Assembly: GCF_900114995.1 (NCBI RefSeq)
Contig: NZ_FOUX01000006.1
Span: 372,001-436,000 of the forward strand
Length of the DNA stretch: 64,000 bases
Source: Chitinophaga sp. YR627
GTDB lineage: Bacteria; Bacteroidota; Bacteroidia; Chitinophagales; Chitinophagaceae
Reading direction: 5' to 3'
The notes under the pieces were generated by a model. That model searched no databases. It saw nothing but the letters and a program-made list of their open reading frames with translations, and was not told the origin of the DNA. A program made the translations under genes and the position numbers. Numbering within the stretch: the stretch's first letter is position 1; the number at the start of each line of letters is the position of its first letter. Positions 53,606 to 62,205 of this stretch are shown here, one piece after another.

Positions 53606-54652
53606 TTATTGCAGATAGAGCTGGATTTCTTCCACTGTTTTTTTGGCTGTTCTGCCCACACCGATCAGGGTAGCAGAGGCAAAGCCCGTCCATTGTCCAT
53701 AACCTACAAGCCAGAGGCCGGGAACGTCTATAGCAATCGTCTCATTGGTATGGATCTTCCCATCTGTACGGGTCGCATTTAAAGGCGCCAGATGCTGTAA
53801 TGCAGGGGAGAAGCCGGTACAGAAGATCACTGCATCAACAGCAGCTTCCTGTCCGCCGTTCCAGCCAATACCGTTTTCCGTAAAGCGGTCAAAAGCCGGT
53901 AAGGAATGATAAATGTCCCGCTCAATGGCCTCTTTTACGGCAGGCACCTGTACAATATGTCCCAGCGTAGGGGCCTGATAGGTCCGTCCTTCCTGTTTGG
54001 CTTTATAGACCATCGTCGCCACATCAAACAGATATCTGCCGTCTATTTCGCCGGAAAGAAAAGAAGGCGCTTCCTGTACGATCCATAGCGTACCGGCTAC
54101 TTTGGATACTTCCGCAAGGATCTGGGCGCCTGAATTACCTTCCCCTACAACAGCCACTTTTTTGCCGGCAAAGGCCGCCGGATTTTTATATTGTGCGGAA
54201 TGCAGTACGGTACCCTTGTAAAGCTCCCTGTCGGGGATAGCCGGTATGTGCGGGTTCACAAAAGAACCGGTCGCACTGATCACAGCCCGCGCCTTATAAT
54301 CCCCTTTATCTGTCGTCAGGATAAATATGTTTTCCTCTCTGCGGACAGCCGAAACGGTCACTGATCTTTGTACAGGGAAATTATACCGCGCTTCATAGTT
54401 ACGCAGGTAATCGACCGTTTCATCTCTTGTTGGATAATAGTTATTGCCACCAGGCATGATAACGCCGGGAAGAGAGCTCCATAAAGCGGGAGAGAAGAGT
54501 GTCAGCGAATCCCAGTAGTGTTGCCATGCGCCTCCGGGCATCGCTTCTTTGTCAAGCATTATATAATCAAGTGTGGTCCGTCGCAGATAATACGCGACAG
54601 CCAGTGCACTTTGTCCTCCGCCAATCACTATAACATCGTATACCTTTTCCAT
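53606..54652 (-). CDS. FAD/NAD(P)H-dependent flavin monooxygenase-like protein
   Basis: 348 aa from ATG 54652 (MEKVYDVIVIGGGQSALAVAYYL); a longer start at 54673 is possible, and the frame extends to 54760. FAD-binding Rossmann GGGQSALA, NADPH-binding VAVVGEGNSGAQIL (about 160), and the FMO/Baeyer-Villiger-type motif IFCTGFSPALQHL. Similar to YdgJ/CzcO-like NAD(P)-binding proteins; substrate unknown. It is divergent from the AraC gene at 54770 and upstream of the SDR. Confidence 0.85.
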   Translation of the reverse strand: MEKVYDVIVIGGGQSALAVAYYLRRTTLDYIMLDKEAMPGGAWQHYWDSLTLFSPALWSSLPGVIMPGGNNYYPTRDETVDYLRNYEARYNFPVQRSVTVSAVRREENIFILTTDKGDYKARAVISATGSFVNPHIPAIPDRELYKGTVLHSAQYKNPAAFAGKKVAVVGEGNSGAQILAEVSKVAGTLWIVQEAPSFLSGEIDGRYLFDVATMVYKAKQEGRTYQAPTLGHIVQVPAVKEAIERDIYHSLPAFDRFTENGIGWNGGQEAAVDAVIFCTGFSPALQHLAPLNATRTDGKIHTNETIAIDVPGLWLVGYGQWTGFASATLIGVGRTAKKTVEEIQLYLQ

Positions 54653-54769
54653 ACTTACTACAGCCTTCGCCATGATGGCGACCTTATTTGCCTTTGGTGA
54701 ATAGATTGGTTTTATTAGCTCATATATCGCAATATTACGATGGGTGAAGGAGATCTCCAAATAAGGAAA

Positions 54770-55753
54770 ATGGCTAACGGTGATAGAATGAATTTTGCAG
54801 ATTTCACAAACATGGTACCTTTGATCCTGTCATCTTTTGATAACATGATCGAGAATACCTCCCTAAACAAGTTTTACCAGCGGGCAACCGGTGATCTTCC
54901 TGATGGTATCGGGACGCAGAATGGGCATTTTAACGTTTTTGAAACAGAAAAGCTGTATGATAAAAAGACGGGTAACCGGATTATGCCATACAGCAGAAGG
55001 GATTATTACAAGGTCAGTCTCATCCGTGGGCACAGCAGGGCCGAATATGCTGATAAAGTAATAGAGATTGAAGACAGTGCGCTGCTTTTCGCTACCCCGA
55101 GAATTCCTTATCATTGGGTGCCTGTAGACAGCGATCAGACAGGTATGTTCTGCATTTTTACCGCAGAGTTTCTATCCAGGAATAATGCGGGTGTTTTTCT
55201 GGATGAATTACCCATTTTCAAACCAGGTGCATTGCCGGTCTTCCAGCTGACGCCGGAAGCAGTAGCCGAACTGGAATATATTTTCCGTAAAATGCTCCGG
55301 GAAATTGCCGGTGATTATGTCTACAAATATGACCTGCTGCGCAACCTCTTACAGGAGATCATTCACTACGGACAGAAGCTGCAGCCAATGTCTGTCCTGA
55401 CCGCGCCGCAAAATGCAGCCGACAGGATTTCTTCGTTATTTGTAGAATTACTGGAAAGACAGTTTCCACTGGAATCACAGCACCAGCGATTGGAATTGCG
55501 TACAGCGAAAGACTATGCCGATCGCCTGGCTGTACATGTCAACCACCTCAATAAAGTACTGAAAGCAAAAACAGGCCGTACAACGACAGATATTGTCAGT
55601 GACAGGATCATACAGGAAGCGAAGATGCTGCTGAAAAGGACAGACTGGAGTGTATATGATATCGGTTATACCCTCGGATTTGATGATTTAGCCCATTTTT
55701 CGAATTTTTTTAAAAAACACGCGAAGATCACCGCGCAGAGTTTCCGTTCCTGA
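54770..55753 (+). CDS. AraC-family transcriptional regulator
   Basis: 327 aa from ATG 54770, preceded by AAGGAAA; ATG 54740 and 54788 are alternatives. N-terminal cupin/sensor region (about 55-160; ALLFATPRIPYHWVPVD), C-terminal helix-turn-helix pair (AKDYADRLAVHVNHLNKVLK; VYDIGYTLGFDDLAHFSNFF) followed by KKHAKITAQSFR. Divergent from the FMO gene; probable regulator of the FMO/SDR unit by position. Confidence 0.9.
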   Translation: MANGDRMNFADFTNMVPLILSSFDNMIENTSLNKFYQRATGDLPDGIGTQNGHFNVFETEKLYDKKTGNRIMPYSRRDYYKVSLIRGHSRAEYADKVIEIEDSALLFATPRIPYHWVPVDSDQTGMFCIFTAEFLSRNNAGVFLDELPIFKPGALPVFQLTPEAVAELEYIFRKMLREIAGDYVYKYDLLRNLLQEIIHYGQKLQPMSVLTAPQNAADRISSLFVELLERQFPLESQHQRLELRTAKDYADRLAVHVNHLNKVLKAKTGRTTTDIVSDRIIQEAKMLLKRTDWSVYDIGYTLGFDDLAHFSNFFKKHAKITAQSFRS

Positions 55754-55770
55754 TGATATGCTTCGCTCAT

Positions 55771-55905
55771 ATCAATCAGTTATCCGCACTACACCGCTAT
55801 TACACCGTTATTACGCCGCTACCGCTACGCTCATGAGCGTAGAAATAGCGGCATAATAACGGTGTAATCGTATAGTAATCGAAGAAACTGTTGCAGCTGA
55901 TTGAT
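55771..55905. repeat. Large nested palindrome (cruciform-forming)
   Basis: Nested symmetry: outer arms ATCAATCAG (55771-55779) / CTGATTGAT (55897-55905); middle arms of 23 nt, 55799-55821 / 55846-55868, with one mismatch; centre a perfect 18-bp palindrome 55825-55842. Between the convergent ends of the AraC and amidohydrolase genes. Confidence 0.8.
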
Positions 55906-55934
55906 ACACAATATAATATCCATTGATACGCATA

Positions 55935-55965
55935 AAAAATCCAGCGTTATGAACGCTGGATTTTT
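55935..55965. terminator. Bidirectional terminator
   Basis: AAAAATCCAGCGTT (55935-55948) pairs with AACGCTGGATTTTT (55952-55965) around a short loop. A-run on one side and T-run on the other, so it can end both convergent transcripts. Confidence 0.85.
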
Positions 55966-55997
55966 ACAATATATAAAGCCTGCAATAATACGTTGTA

Positions 55998-57773
55998 CTA
56001 CTTATACTGATATCCGCCGTAGAAATTCACCGGAGACCAGGCCGGCATGGCTTTCGGCTGCACGGGTGCTACAGCTTTGAATTCGCCTTCGCCATAGACG
56101 ATCTTACCGTCCAGGATAGTCAGCAATGCATGAATATCCCTGATCTTTGCTGCATCTGTTTTCAGATAATCATCGCTTAACACGGCGAGATCTGCCAGGT
56201 AACCAGCTTTCAATGTTCCTCTGTCACCCTGCTGATTGATAAGACCTGCACTACCCTGTGTATACAATTTCAATGCGGTCAGACGGTCAAGTTTATTCTC
56301 ATTTGCAGTGTAATCATGTCCGCCGATAGTTTTACCGGTAGAGAGCCAGTAGAGCGCCACCCATGGATTATAACTTGCTACCCTGGTACCATCAGTACCT
56401 GCACCCACTTTGATACCCATATCGAGCATCTGCCGGATAGGAGGGGTATTACGGGCTGCCTGTTTACCATAACGGGCTACGAAATTCTCCCCCTGGAAGG
56501 CCATACGGTGCTGAATGGAAATACCACCGTTCAGCGCTTTGATACGTTGCAGGTTTTCTTCGGATACGGTTTCCGCGTGATCAAAGAACCAGGACAGTCC
56601 ATTCAATGGATACTCTTTATTGACTGCTTCGATCACATTGAGGAATCGGGTGATAGACTCATTGTAAGTTGCATGCAGGCGGAACGGCCATCTGTTCTTC
56701 ACTAATACGGTCAGCACTTCTTTAAGTTGTTGCTCCATAACAGGGGCAAGGTCCGGACGAGGTTTATTGAAATTCTCAAAATCACCGCCGGTTGCGACGA
56801 GATTTTCTCCACCACCTTCAACAAAGTATTCCGTTTCAGCTTCCTCACCATGTTGGTGTTCTATATCTACCATACTGATCCATTTCTGATAATCCTGCAA
56901 CTCAGAACCACCTTTTTGTGCAAACAGATAATAAGGCAGACGGACCGTCAGCTGACCCAGTTTAAACAAAGAATCAGTGATGCCATAATCATCCGGGAAG
57001 TTCTGAAATCCGCCACCCGCGTCCATGACGCTCGTTACACCCAGTCTGTTCATCTCTGTCATAAAACCCAATGTAGAATTGCCTTTTTCAGCAGGCGTCA
57101 GTTCAGGTAGTCTGGCAAGTGTAGAATAAAGGATATATGCATTCGGCTCTGCTATCAGCAAACCGGTAGGCTGTCCATCTGCGTTTTTTTGTATAAGTCC
57201 GCCGGTAGGATTAGGCGTGTTTTCATCGATATGCAATGCGGCAATACCTGCTTTGTTCAGATAGGCATGCGCATAGAGATATAAAATGAACGCCGGCGTA
57301 TTGCCGGTAGCCTCATTGATCTCTTCCAGCGTTGGCAGCCGTTTCTCATCGAACTGATATTCGTTCCATCCACCAACAACCCTTACCCATTGTCCTTTCG
57401 GTGTTCTTGCCGCCTGCTCTTTCAGCATTTGTAATGCTCTTTTCAAAGACTTCACACCATCCCATCTCAATTCAGTATTGTAAAATCTGCCCGCTCTGAT
57501 AACATGCAGATGTGAATCATATAATCCCGGAATAATTGTGCGCCCATTTGCGTTGACCACTTTTGTATTTGTCGCTTTTAGCGGAAGAATCTCCGCATCG
57601 TTACCAACCGCAATGATCTTATCATTTGCAATCGCGATCGCCTGCGCCTGTGGTTTCGCATCATCCAGTGTAATGATGTTTGCATGATGAATGATCAGTG
57701 TTGGGTTTTGCTGCGCCTGCACAGAGAGCATCATTCCTATACCAGCAGCAAACAATAGCATTGTTTTTTTCAT
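55998..57773 (-). CDS. Exported amidohydrolase, YtcJ-like
   Basis: 591 aa from ATG 57773 (MKKTMLLFAAGIGMMLSVQAQ signal peptide split by cleavage before QQNP); the frame extends to 57854, but the promoter TTG-N20-TAGCTTTG at 57854-57824 supports the shorter start. Amidohydrolase_3 fold: GLYDSHLHVIRAG (first metal site), FRLHATYNES, SWFFDHAETVSEE, and GAGTDGTRVAS. Long-chain N-acyl or amide hydrolysis is typical of the family; substrate unknown. Periplasmic. Confidence 0.9.
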   Translation of the reverse strand: MKKTMLLFAAGIGMMLSVQAQQNPTLIIHHANIITLDDAKPQAQAIAIANDKIIAVGNDAEILPLKATNTKVVNANGRTIIPGLYDSHLHVIRAGRFYNTELRWDGVKSLKRALQMLKEQAARTPKGQWVRVVGGWNEYQFDEKRLPTLEEINEATGNTPAFILYLYAHAYLNKAGIAALHIDENTPNPTGGLIQKNADGQPTGLLIAEPNAYILYSTLARLPELTPAEKGNSTLGFMTEMNRLGVTSVMDAGGGFQNFPDDYGITDSLFKLGQLTVRLPYYLFAQKGGSELQDYQKWISMVDIEHQHGEEAETEYFVEGGGENLVATGGDFENFNKPRPDLAPVMEQQLKEVLTVLVKNRWPFRLHATYNESITRFLNVIEAVNKEYPLNGLSWFFDHAETVSEENLQRIKALNGGISIQHRMAFQGENFVARYGKQAARNTPPIRQMLDMGIKVGAGTDGTRVASYNPWVALYWLSTGKTIGGHDYTANENKLDRLTALKLYTQGSAGLINQQGDRGTLKAGYLADLAVLSDDYLKTDAAKIRDIHALLTILDGKIVYGEGEFKAVAPVQPKAMPAWSPVNFYGGYQYK

Positions 57774-57823
57774 GTGTTGTCGTTTAAAGTGAAGGTCAGG
57801 CAAGCCTTTCCTTAATGATAATG

Positions 57824-57854
57824 CAAAGCTAGTGCTGTGGGAAGGAGCAGTCAA
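57824..57854 (-). promoter_or_regulatory. Promoter of the amidohydrolase gene
   Basis: Minus strand: TTG (57854-57852), 20 nt, TAGCTTTG (57831-57824), about 50 nt before ATG 57773. Confidence 0.65.
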
Positions 57855-58061
57855 CCGTGAATTGCGATGATTAGTTGTCTGATTTATCGAAGGGAAGGAA
57901 AATCGATGAAATGTACAATTATCAGGTCATGATGAAACGCAGATTCTATTATCAAGAAAAATTATTTTCAATGTGTTTTTTTGTTCACGTGATATAATTT
58001 ATTGATTTAAATTGCGTGCAACGTGCTTTGCTTTAAAATTTAATATTATGAAATTTTAGTA

Positions 58062-59582
58062 ATGACAAACACCACCATTATTTGTGATCTCAAAGATTTA
58101 CGAGCATATCTGCTCTCATTGTTTAAAAAAGAATGGGTAATCTCAGATGAAATTGCGGCGTCAATATATGACGACGTATTGGTTGACTATTTTGACAAAT
58201 TTCTGCCAGCAATTCGTTTTGTTGTAGAGTTTCCATATGTAGACAGAGTATATAGGGATAGCTATTATTCTTATTACTCAACTAAGTTGGGAGACTATAA
58301 TAAGAATTGTATTAAAGTCTCCATTTTTGAAAATGCAATTCAAGAGGGGGATTTCAGGGAAAATGATAAAATTGAAAAACTGCAACAACATTATAGGGGC
58401 TTCATGGTGTTGCGGCCAACGATTCCATATGTAATTGGACGATCCGTCATTGATCCTAACGCATTGAAAGGAGAGAAATTCCTACATGTTACTTCTTCTT
58501 ATCCGGCAACTGTTAATGGAGTTAGACTAACTGCACATGGATTCCCACATTCTTCTCAGGATACAGAAACAATAAGTTGTGCTGAAACGTCAGTTTGGGC
58601 TATAATGGAATACTTTTCGTCCAGGTATCCCGAGTATAAGCCTGCACTGCCATCGATGATCATTCAAACACTTAAAGCCCGGTCCAATGTAAGGCAGATA
58701 CCTTCTGAAGGTTTGCAGACGGAACAGATTGGTTTTGCGCTAAGGGAATTCGGATTTGCAACAAAGATTTATTCCCGTAGTGAGTTTGGTGACATAGCTT
58801 TCAAACGTTTGTTTTCCGGGTATGTGGAAAGTGGAATGCCCATGATAGTAGCGATAACTAATCGTTTAAATATAGCACATGCACTAGTTGTAATAGGCCG
58901 TACACCTACCACAGAAGATCAAATTGATCAGTTGCCTGTTACAACGGAATCAGACCCATATTTAAATGAAATCATTCAGCAAAAAGGGATTAGCCTGTTT
59001 GACAATGATGATATTAACCGACAGTTCGTTTTTATAGACGATAATATACCTCCTTATCAATTACAGAGATATGATTCACCTGCAGAACACTATAATAATG
59101 CAGATTGGTCCTCCTGCCGGATTAATCAATTCATAGTGCCGATGCATCAGAAAATGTATCTTGAAGCGGGTTTTGCCAAAGAGTGCGTTAAAAAGTTATT
59201 GTTAAATGGAGATTATCCTATTCAATATGGAAGTGAAATATTTATAAGGGTGTTTATAACTTCAAGCAGATCGTATAAAGATTACCTGGCTCGTGATACT
59301 AGCTTACAGCCAGATGTAAAAGAGTTTATTTTAAATATTGCGATGCCCAAGTTCATATGGATTGGAGAAATATCAGATAAGTCAGATATGAAGCTAAAAC
59401 TAGCTCATGGTCTTTTTATAATCGATGCAACTGAACCTAATTTTGAAAATTATAATTCAATGATATTTGGTGGTTATAAGGACTCCTTCTTTTATCCTGA
59501 TGGGCAAGGTGGGAAATTAGTAATCAATACATTATCTTTGGTGAGGTTTAATATTTATTTAAACAATTTAAACGGTTTCTAA
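58062..59582 (+). CDS. Papain-like (C39-like) cysteine peptidase candidate, unknown family
   Basis: 506 aa, no signal peptide or membrane helix. Central region has a Cys-His-Asp/Asn arrangement as in papain/C39-type peptidases: Cys173 in SCAETSVWAIMEYF at a helix start, His273 in AHALVVIGR after a beta-strand, and Asp/Asn at 326-328 in FVFIDDN. The N-terminal part (60-130; FPYVDRVYRDSYYSYYS, GFMVLRPT) and the C-terminal part are unrecognised. Base composition is clearly more AT-rich than its neighbours, suggesting recent acquisition. It overlaps nothing and is followed after 3 nt by a 65-aa gene. Peptidase or transpeptidase activity is inference from three residues. Confidence 0.6.
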   Translation: MTNTTIICDLKDLRAYLLSLFKKEWVISDEIAASIYDDVLVDYFDKFLPAIRFVVEFPYVDRVYRDSYYSYYSTKLGDYNKNCIKVSIFENAIQEGDFRENDKIEKLQQHYRGFMVLRPTIPYVIGRSVIDPNALKGEKFLHVTSSYPATVNGVRLTAHGFPHSSQDTETISCAETSVWAIMEYFSSRYPEYKPALPSMIIQTLKARSNVRQIPSEGLQTEQIGFALREFGFATKIYSRSEFGDIAFKRLFSGYVESGMPMIVAITNRLNIAHALVVIGRTPTTEDQIDQLPVTTESDPYLNEIIQQKGISLFDNDDINRQFVFIDDNIPPYQLQRYDSPAEHYNNADWSSCRINQFIVPMHQKMYLEAGFAKECVKKLLLNGDYPIQYGSEIFIRVFITSSRSYKDYLARDTSLQPDVKEFILNIAMPKFIWIGEISDKSDMKLKLAHGLFIIDATEPNFENYNSMIFGGYKDSFFYPDGQGGKLVINTLSLVRFNIYLNNLNGF

Positions 59583-59585
59583 GCA

Positions 59586-59783
59586 ATGATAATCCGCATA
59601 GAAAATAACGCTCAGATCATTGAGCGTCTGAAAAAAAATGGACAATGTTTCATAATAAACAGTAAGGAGGATGCTGCCAGAAGAGAATCATTTAATAAAC
59701 ATATGAGAGAAGTGAAGCGTGATTTGCAGAGAAAATTACATCTATCTCAGATCAGTGCCGCCAATCTCATACTGACATCTTAA
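59586..59783 (+). CDS. Small basic protein paired with the cysteine-peptidase-like gene
   Basis: 65 aa, Lys/Arg-rich helical region (about 20-55; EDAARRESFNKHMREVKRDLQRKLHLSQ split across the middle), one Cys, no signal peptide, no membrane helix. It starts 3 nt after the 58062 gene's stop and shares its AT-rich composition, so the two are almost surely cotranscribed and then terminated at 59809-59832. Not like a lanthipeptide precursor (too few Cys). Could be an inhibitor, partner or antitoxin-like protein; no evidence decides. Confidence 0.5.
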   Translation: MIIRIENNAQIIERLKKNGQCFIINSKEDAARRESFNKHMREVKRDLQRKLHLSQISAANLILTS

Positions 59784-59806
59784 CAAATTATCGGATCATA
59801 TAACGA

Positions 59807-59834
59807 AGAAGCCGCCCCGCAAGAGGCGGCTTTT
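59807..59834 (+). terminator. Terminator after the AT-rich two-gene unit
   Basis: AAGCCGCC (59809-59816) pairs with GGCGGCTT (59825-59832) and is followed by TTCC; it separates the AT-rich pair from the receptor gene. Confidence 0.7.
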
Positions 59835-59990
59835 CCATTTACAGCTATATTGGAACACCTCCCTCCCCAAATCCCTTTTCGTCCTTCGAAAATCCTCATT
59901 CGTGTATTTCAATTCGCTCATCCCGCTCTCTGCATTAAGTTTGTTTCATCGTCGTTATGTGCGGAAGGCTGACAGGATTAACCCGACTAT

Positions 59991-62120
59991 ATGAAATACA
60001 AAGCCCTCTATGTAATCACCACAATCCTATGTCTGGGGCAACAGACAGTTGAAGCGCAGCAGGCTGATACATTACGCAGACACGATCTGCAGGCCTTTAC
60101 AGTGAACGCCGCTGCTCCGGTAGTGACAATGAAAACCGGGAAAATATTATTAAACATCGCAGACAGTAAGATCGCTGCCGGCGGAGATGCACTACAGGTT
60201 TTGACATTGGCGCCTGGTGTGATCGAAAGAGGAAATGGACAATATGAGCTTTATGGGAAAAAAGTAACCGTATTGGTAGATGGAAAGGATAGCCGCTTAT
60301 CCGGGGATGCTTTGAAAGGATGGCTGAGTGCGCTACCGGCAGGCAGCATCGAAAAAGTAGAGCTGATCACAAACCCTTCTGCCCGCTATGATGCAGCAGG
60401 TGCGGCCGTGATAAATATCATCACAGTAAAAAATAAACGATACGGACTGAACGGGGTACTGACCGCAGGAGTAGGGATGGGGAGATATGGAAGATATAAC
60501 GGAGGACTGGCGCTGAACTACCGCAATGAAAAGATGAACATATACGCTAATTATGACTATTTATATAATAAGCAGTATTACGATTTACGTTCAGACCGCT
60601 ATGCTGATAATAAAGCAACGATTACGCAAAATAGTTATGAAACAAGGGTACGTTATAATCATTCTTTCAAAGGAGGAATAGATTTTGATGTTAATAAGCG
60701 CAGCAGTGCCGGAATTATGTTCAAAGGACTGCTAATCTACAGAGACCGTGCAATGGATACGCGGTCAGAAAAAGAGGATGCATTGTCTGTAGTAGCCACC
60801 ACTGGTCATCTTCGTGTATTAAATCCTGCTGTGAACGCCTGGTATAAAGTGAATCTGGATACCATGGGCAGACAGCTAACTGTGAATGCCGACTATTTTA
60901 ACTACAACAAAGCGTGGAAAGATGACTACATCACGACTTATTTTGAAACAAACAATCGCACTTTAAAAAATCCCTGGCTGTTAAGAGATAATTCACCTTC
61001 AGACAATACAATTCTGTCGTTGGCGTTGGATTATTCGCAGCCACTCTGGAAAGGAAAACTCGAAGCAGGCATTAAAACAACCGCCACGCTGACCGATAAT
61101 AATGTACTATGGGAACAACAAACCGGAAAAACATGGCAGACAGATAGTGGAAAAACAAATCATTTTATTTACAGGGAAAATATTCATGCAGGATACCTCG
61201 ATTACCAGCGTACAATCAGGCAATGGGAACTGAGAGCCGGACTGCGTGCAGAACACGCCACCATGCAGGGCGAATCTGTAACATTGCGTCAGCATAGTAA
61301 ACGCAGTCAGTTTAATATTTTTCCATCCTTTTCATTGGTGTATGGTCAGTCCGGAAATCACCAGTATGGTTTTGCTTACAGAAAGAATATAGAACGTTTC
61401 AGCTTTAGCATTGTCAATCCGTTCCTGACTTATGTCAGCCAGTATTTCTACTATCAGGGTAATCCTGATATCAGGCCTTCTATTGGCCATACTTTCGAGT
61501 TGTCATATACTTACCGGAATGAATTGTTCGCCACACTGGGCTATCAGCATTATGCGCAGGTGCTGACAGACGTATACAGAAAAGATACCGGCAATGTGGT
61601 GATCAGCACTTTTGAAAATCTGAAAGGAGCTTCCACCGCAAGTGCAAGCCTCAGCTGGTCAAAAGGATTGCTGGGTAACAAATGGCAGACCACCAGCGCG
61701 GCTACACTGACATATACCCGCTATGCAGAGATCAATACTGCCGGTGCAGGCATGTATGCCAGTTCTGCCAATACATTTGCATTGCCAGGCGGATTTGCAG
61801 GAGAACTGACTGCCAACTGGTATTCGCCGGTAAAATGGGCTACCTACCGTATGAAAGCCCGTTATTCAGTAAATGCAGGTATCAGTAAAAGTATATTGCA
61901 TAAAGCAGGGAGATTAACATTTAACGTAACAGACATCTTCAATACATTCAACGCCGCATACGATGTGGCATCTTTCGGAGTCATCTCGACTCATGTCGAT
62001 AAAATAGAGTCACGTTTTATTAAGCTGGTATTCAGTTACAAGTTCGGGAACCAGCAAGTTAAAGCAGCCGTAAACCGTAAAACAGGTATCGAAAAAGAGC
62101 TGCGCAGAATAGGTGGATGA
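59991..62120 (+). CDS. TonB-dependent-receptor-like outer-membrane barrel (OMP_b-brl_3)
   Basis: 709 aa. Signal peptide (MKYKALYVITTILCLGQQTVEA). No N-terminal carboxypeptidase-regulatory domain. Plug domain about 40-150: LQVLTLAPGVIERGNGQYELYGKKVTVLVDGK, VELITNPSARYDAAGAAVINI, then a beta-barrel of alternating aromatic strands to the end (FKGGIDFDVNKRSSAGIMF, RMKARYSVNAGISKS). Belongs to the 'outer membrane beta-barrel family' of Bacteroidota. It lies immediately before a lanthipeptide dehydratase, so peptide export, import or immunity are possible roles; not proven. Confidence 0.88.
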   Translation: MKYKALYVITTILCLGQQTVEAQQADTLRRHDLQAFTVNAAAPVVTMKTGKILLNIADSKIAAGGDALQVLTLAPGVIERGNGQYELYGKKVTVLVDGKDSRLSGDALKGWLSALPAGSIEKVELITNPSARYDAAGAAVINIITVKNKRYGLNGVLTAGVGMGRYGRYNGGLALNYRNEKMNIYANYDYLYNKQYYDLRSDRYADNKATITQNSYETRVRYNHSFKGGIDFDVNKRSSAGIMFKGLLIYRDRAMDTRSEKEDALSVVATTGHLRVLNPAVNAWYKVNLDTMGRQLTVNADYFNYNKAWKDDYITTYFETNNRTLKNPWLLRDNSPSDNTILSLALDYSQPLWKGKLEAGIKTTATLTDNNVLWEQQTGKTWQTDSGKTNHFIYRENIHAGYLDYQRTIRQWELRAGLRAEHATMQGESVTLRQHSKRSQFNIFPSFSLVYGQSGNHQYGFAYRKNIERFSFSIVNPFLTYVSQYFYYQGNPDIRPSIGHTFELSYTYRNELFATLGYQHYAQVLTDVYRKDTGNVVISTFENLKGASTASASLSWSKGLLGNKWQTTSAATLTYTRYAEINTAGAGMYASSANTFALPGGFAGELTANWYSPVKWATYRMKARYSVNAGISKSILHKAGRLTFNVTDIFNTFNAAYDVASFGVISTHVDKIESRFIKLVFSYKFGNQQVKAAVNRKTGIEKELRRIGG

Positions 62121-62191
62121 TTCCACACCCTAATCCAGCGGAAGCCGAAAAGCTGCAGAACAGAGTAGGCACCAACATTACTAGCGAGTAA
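62117..62191 (+). CDS. Candidate 24-aa mini-ORF coupled to the receptor gene
   Basis: ATG overlaps the receptor's stop (ATGA). It encodes 24 residues (MIPHPNPAEAEKLQNRVGTN then ITSE), then TAA, 14 nt before the dehydratase start. Polar, no Cys, so not a lanthionine precursor. May be a translational-coupling peptide or chance. Confidence 0.25.
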   Translation: MIPHPNPAEAEKLQNRVGTNITSE

Positions 62192-62205
62192 AACCCAATC
62201 TGATT

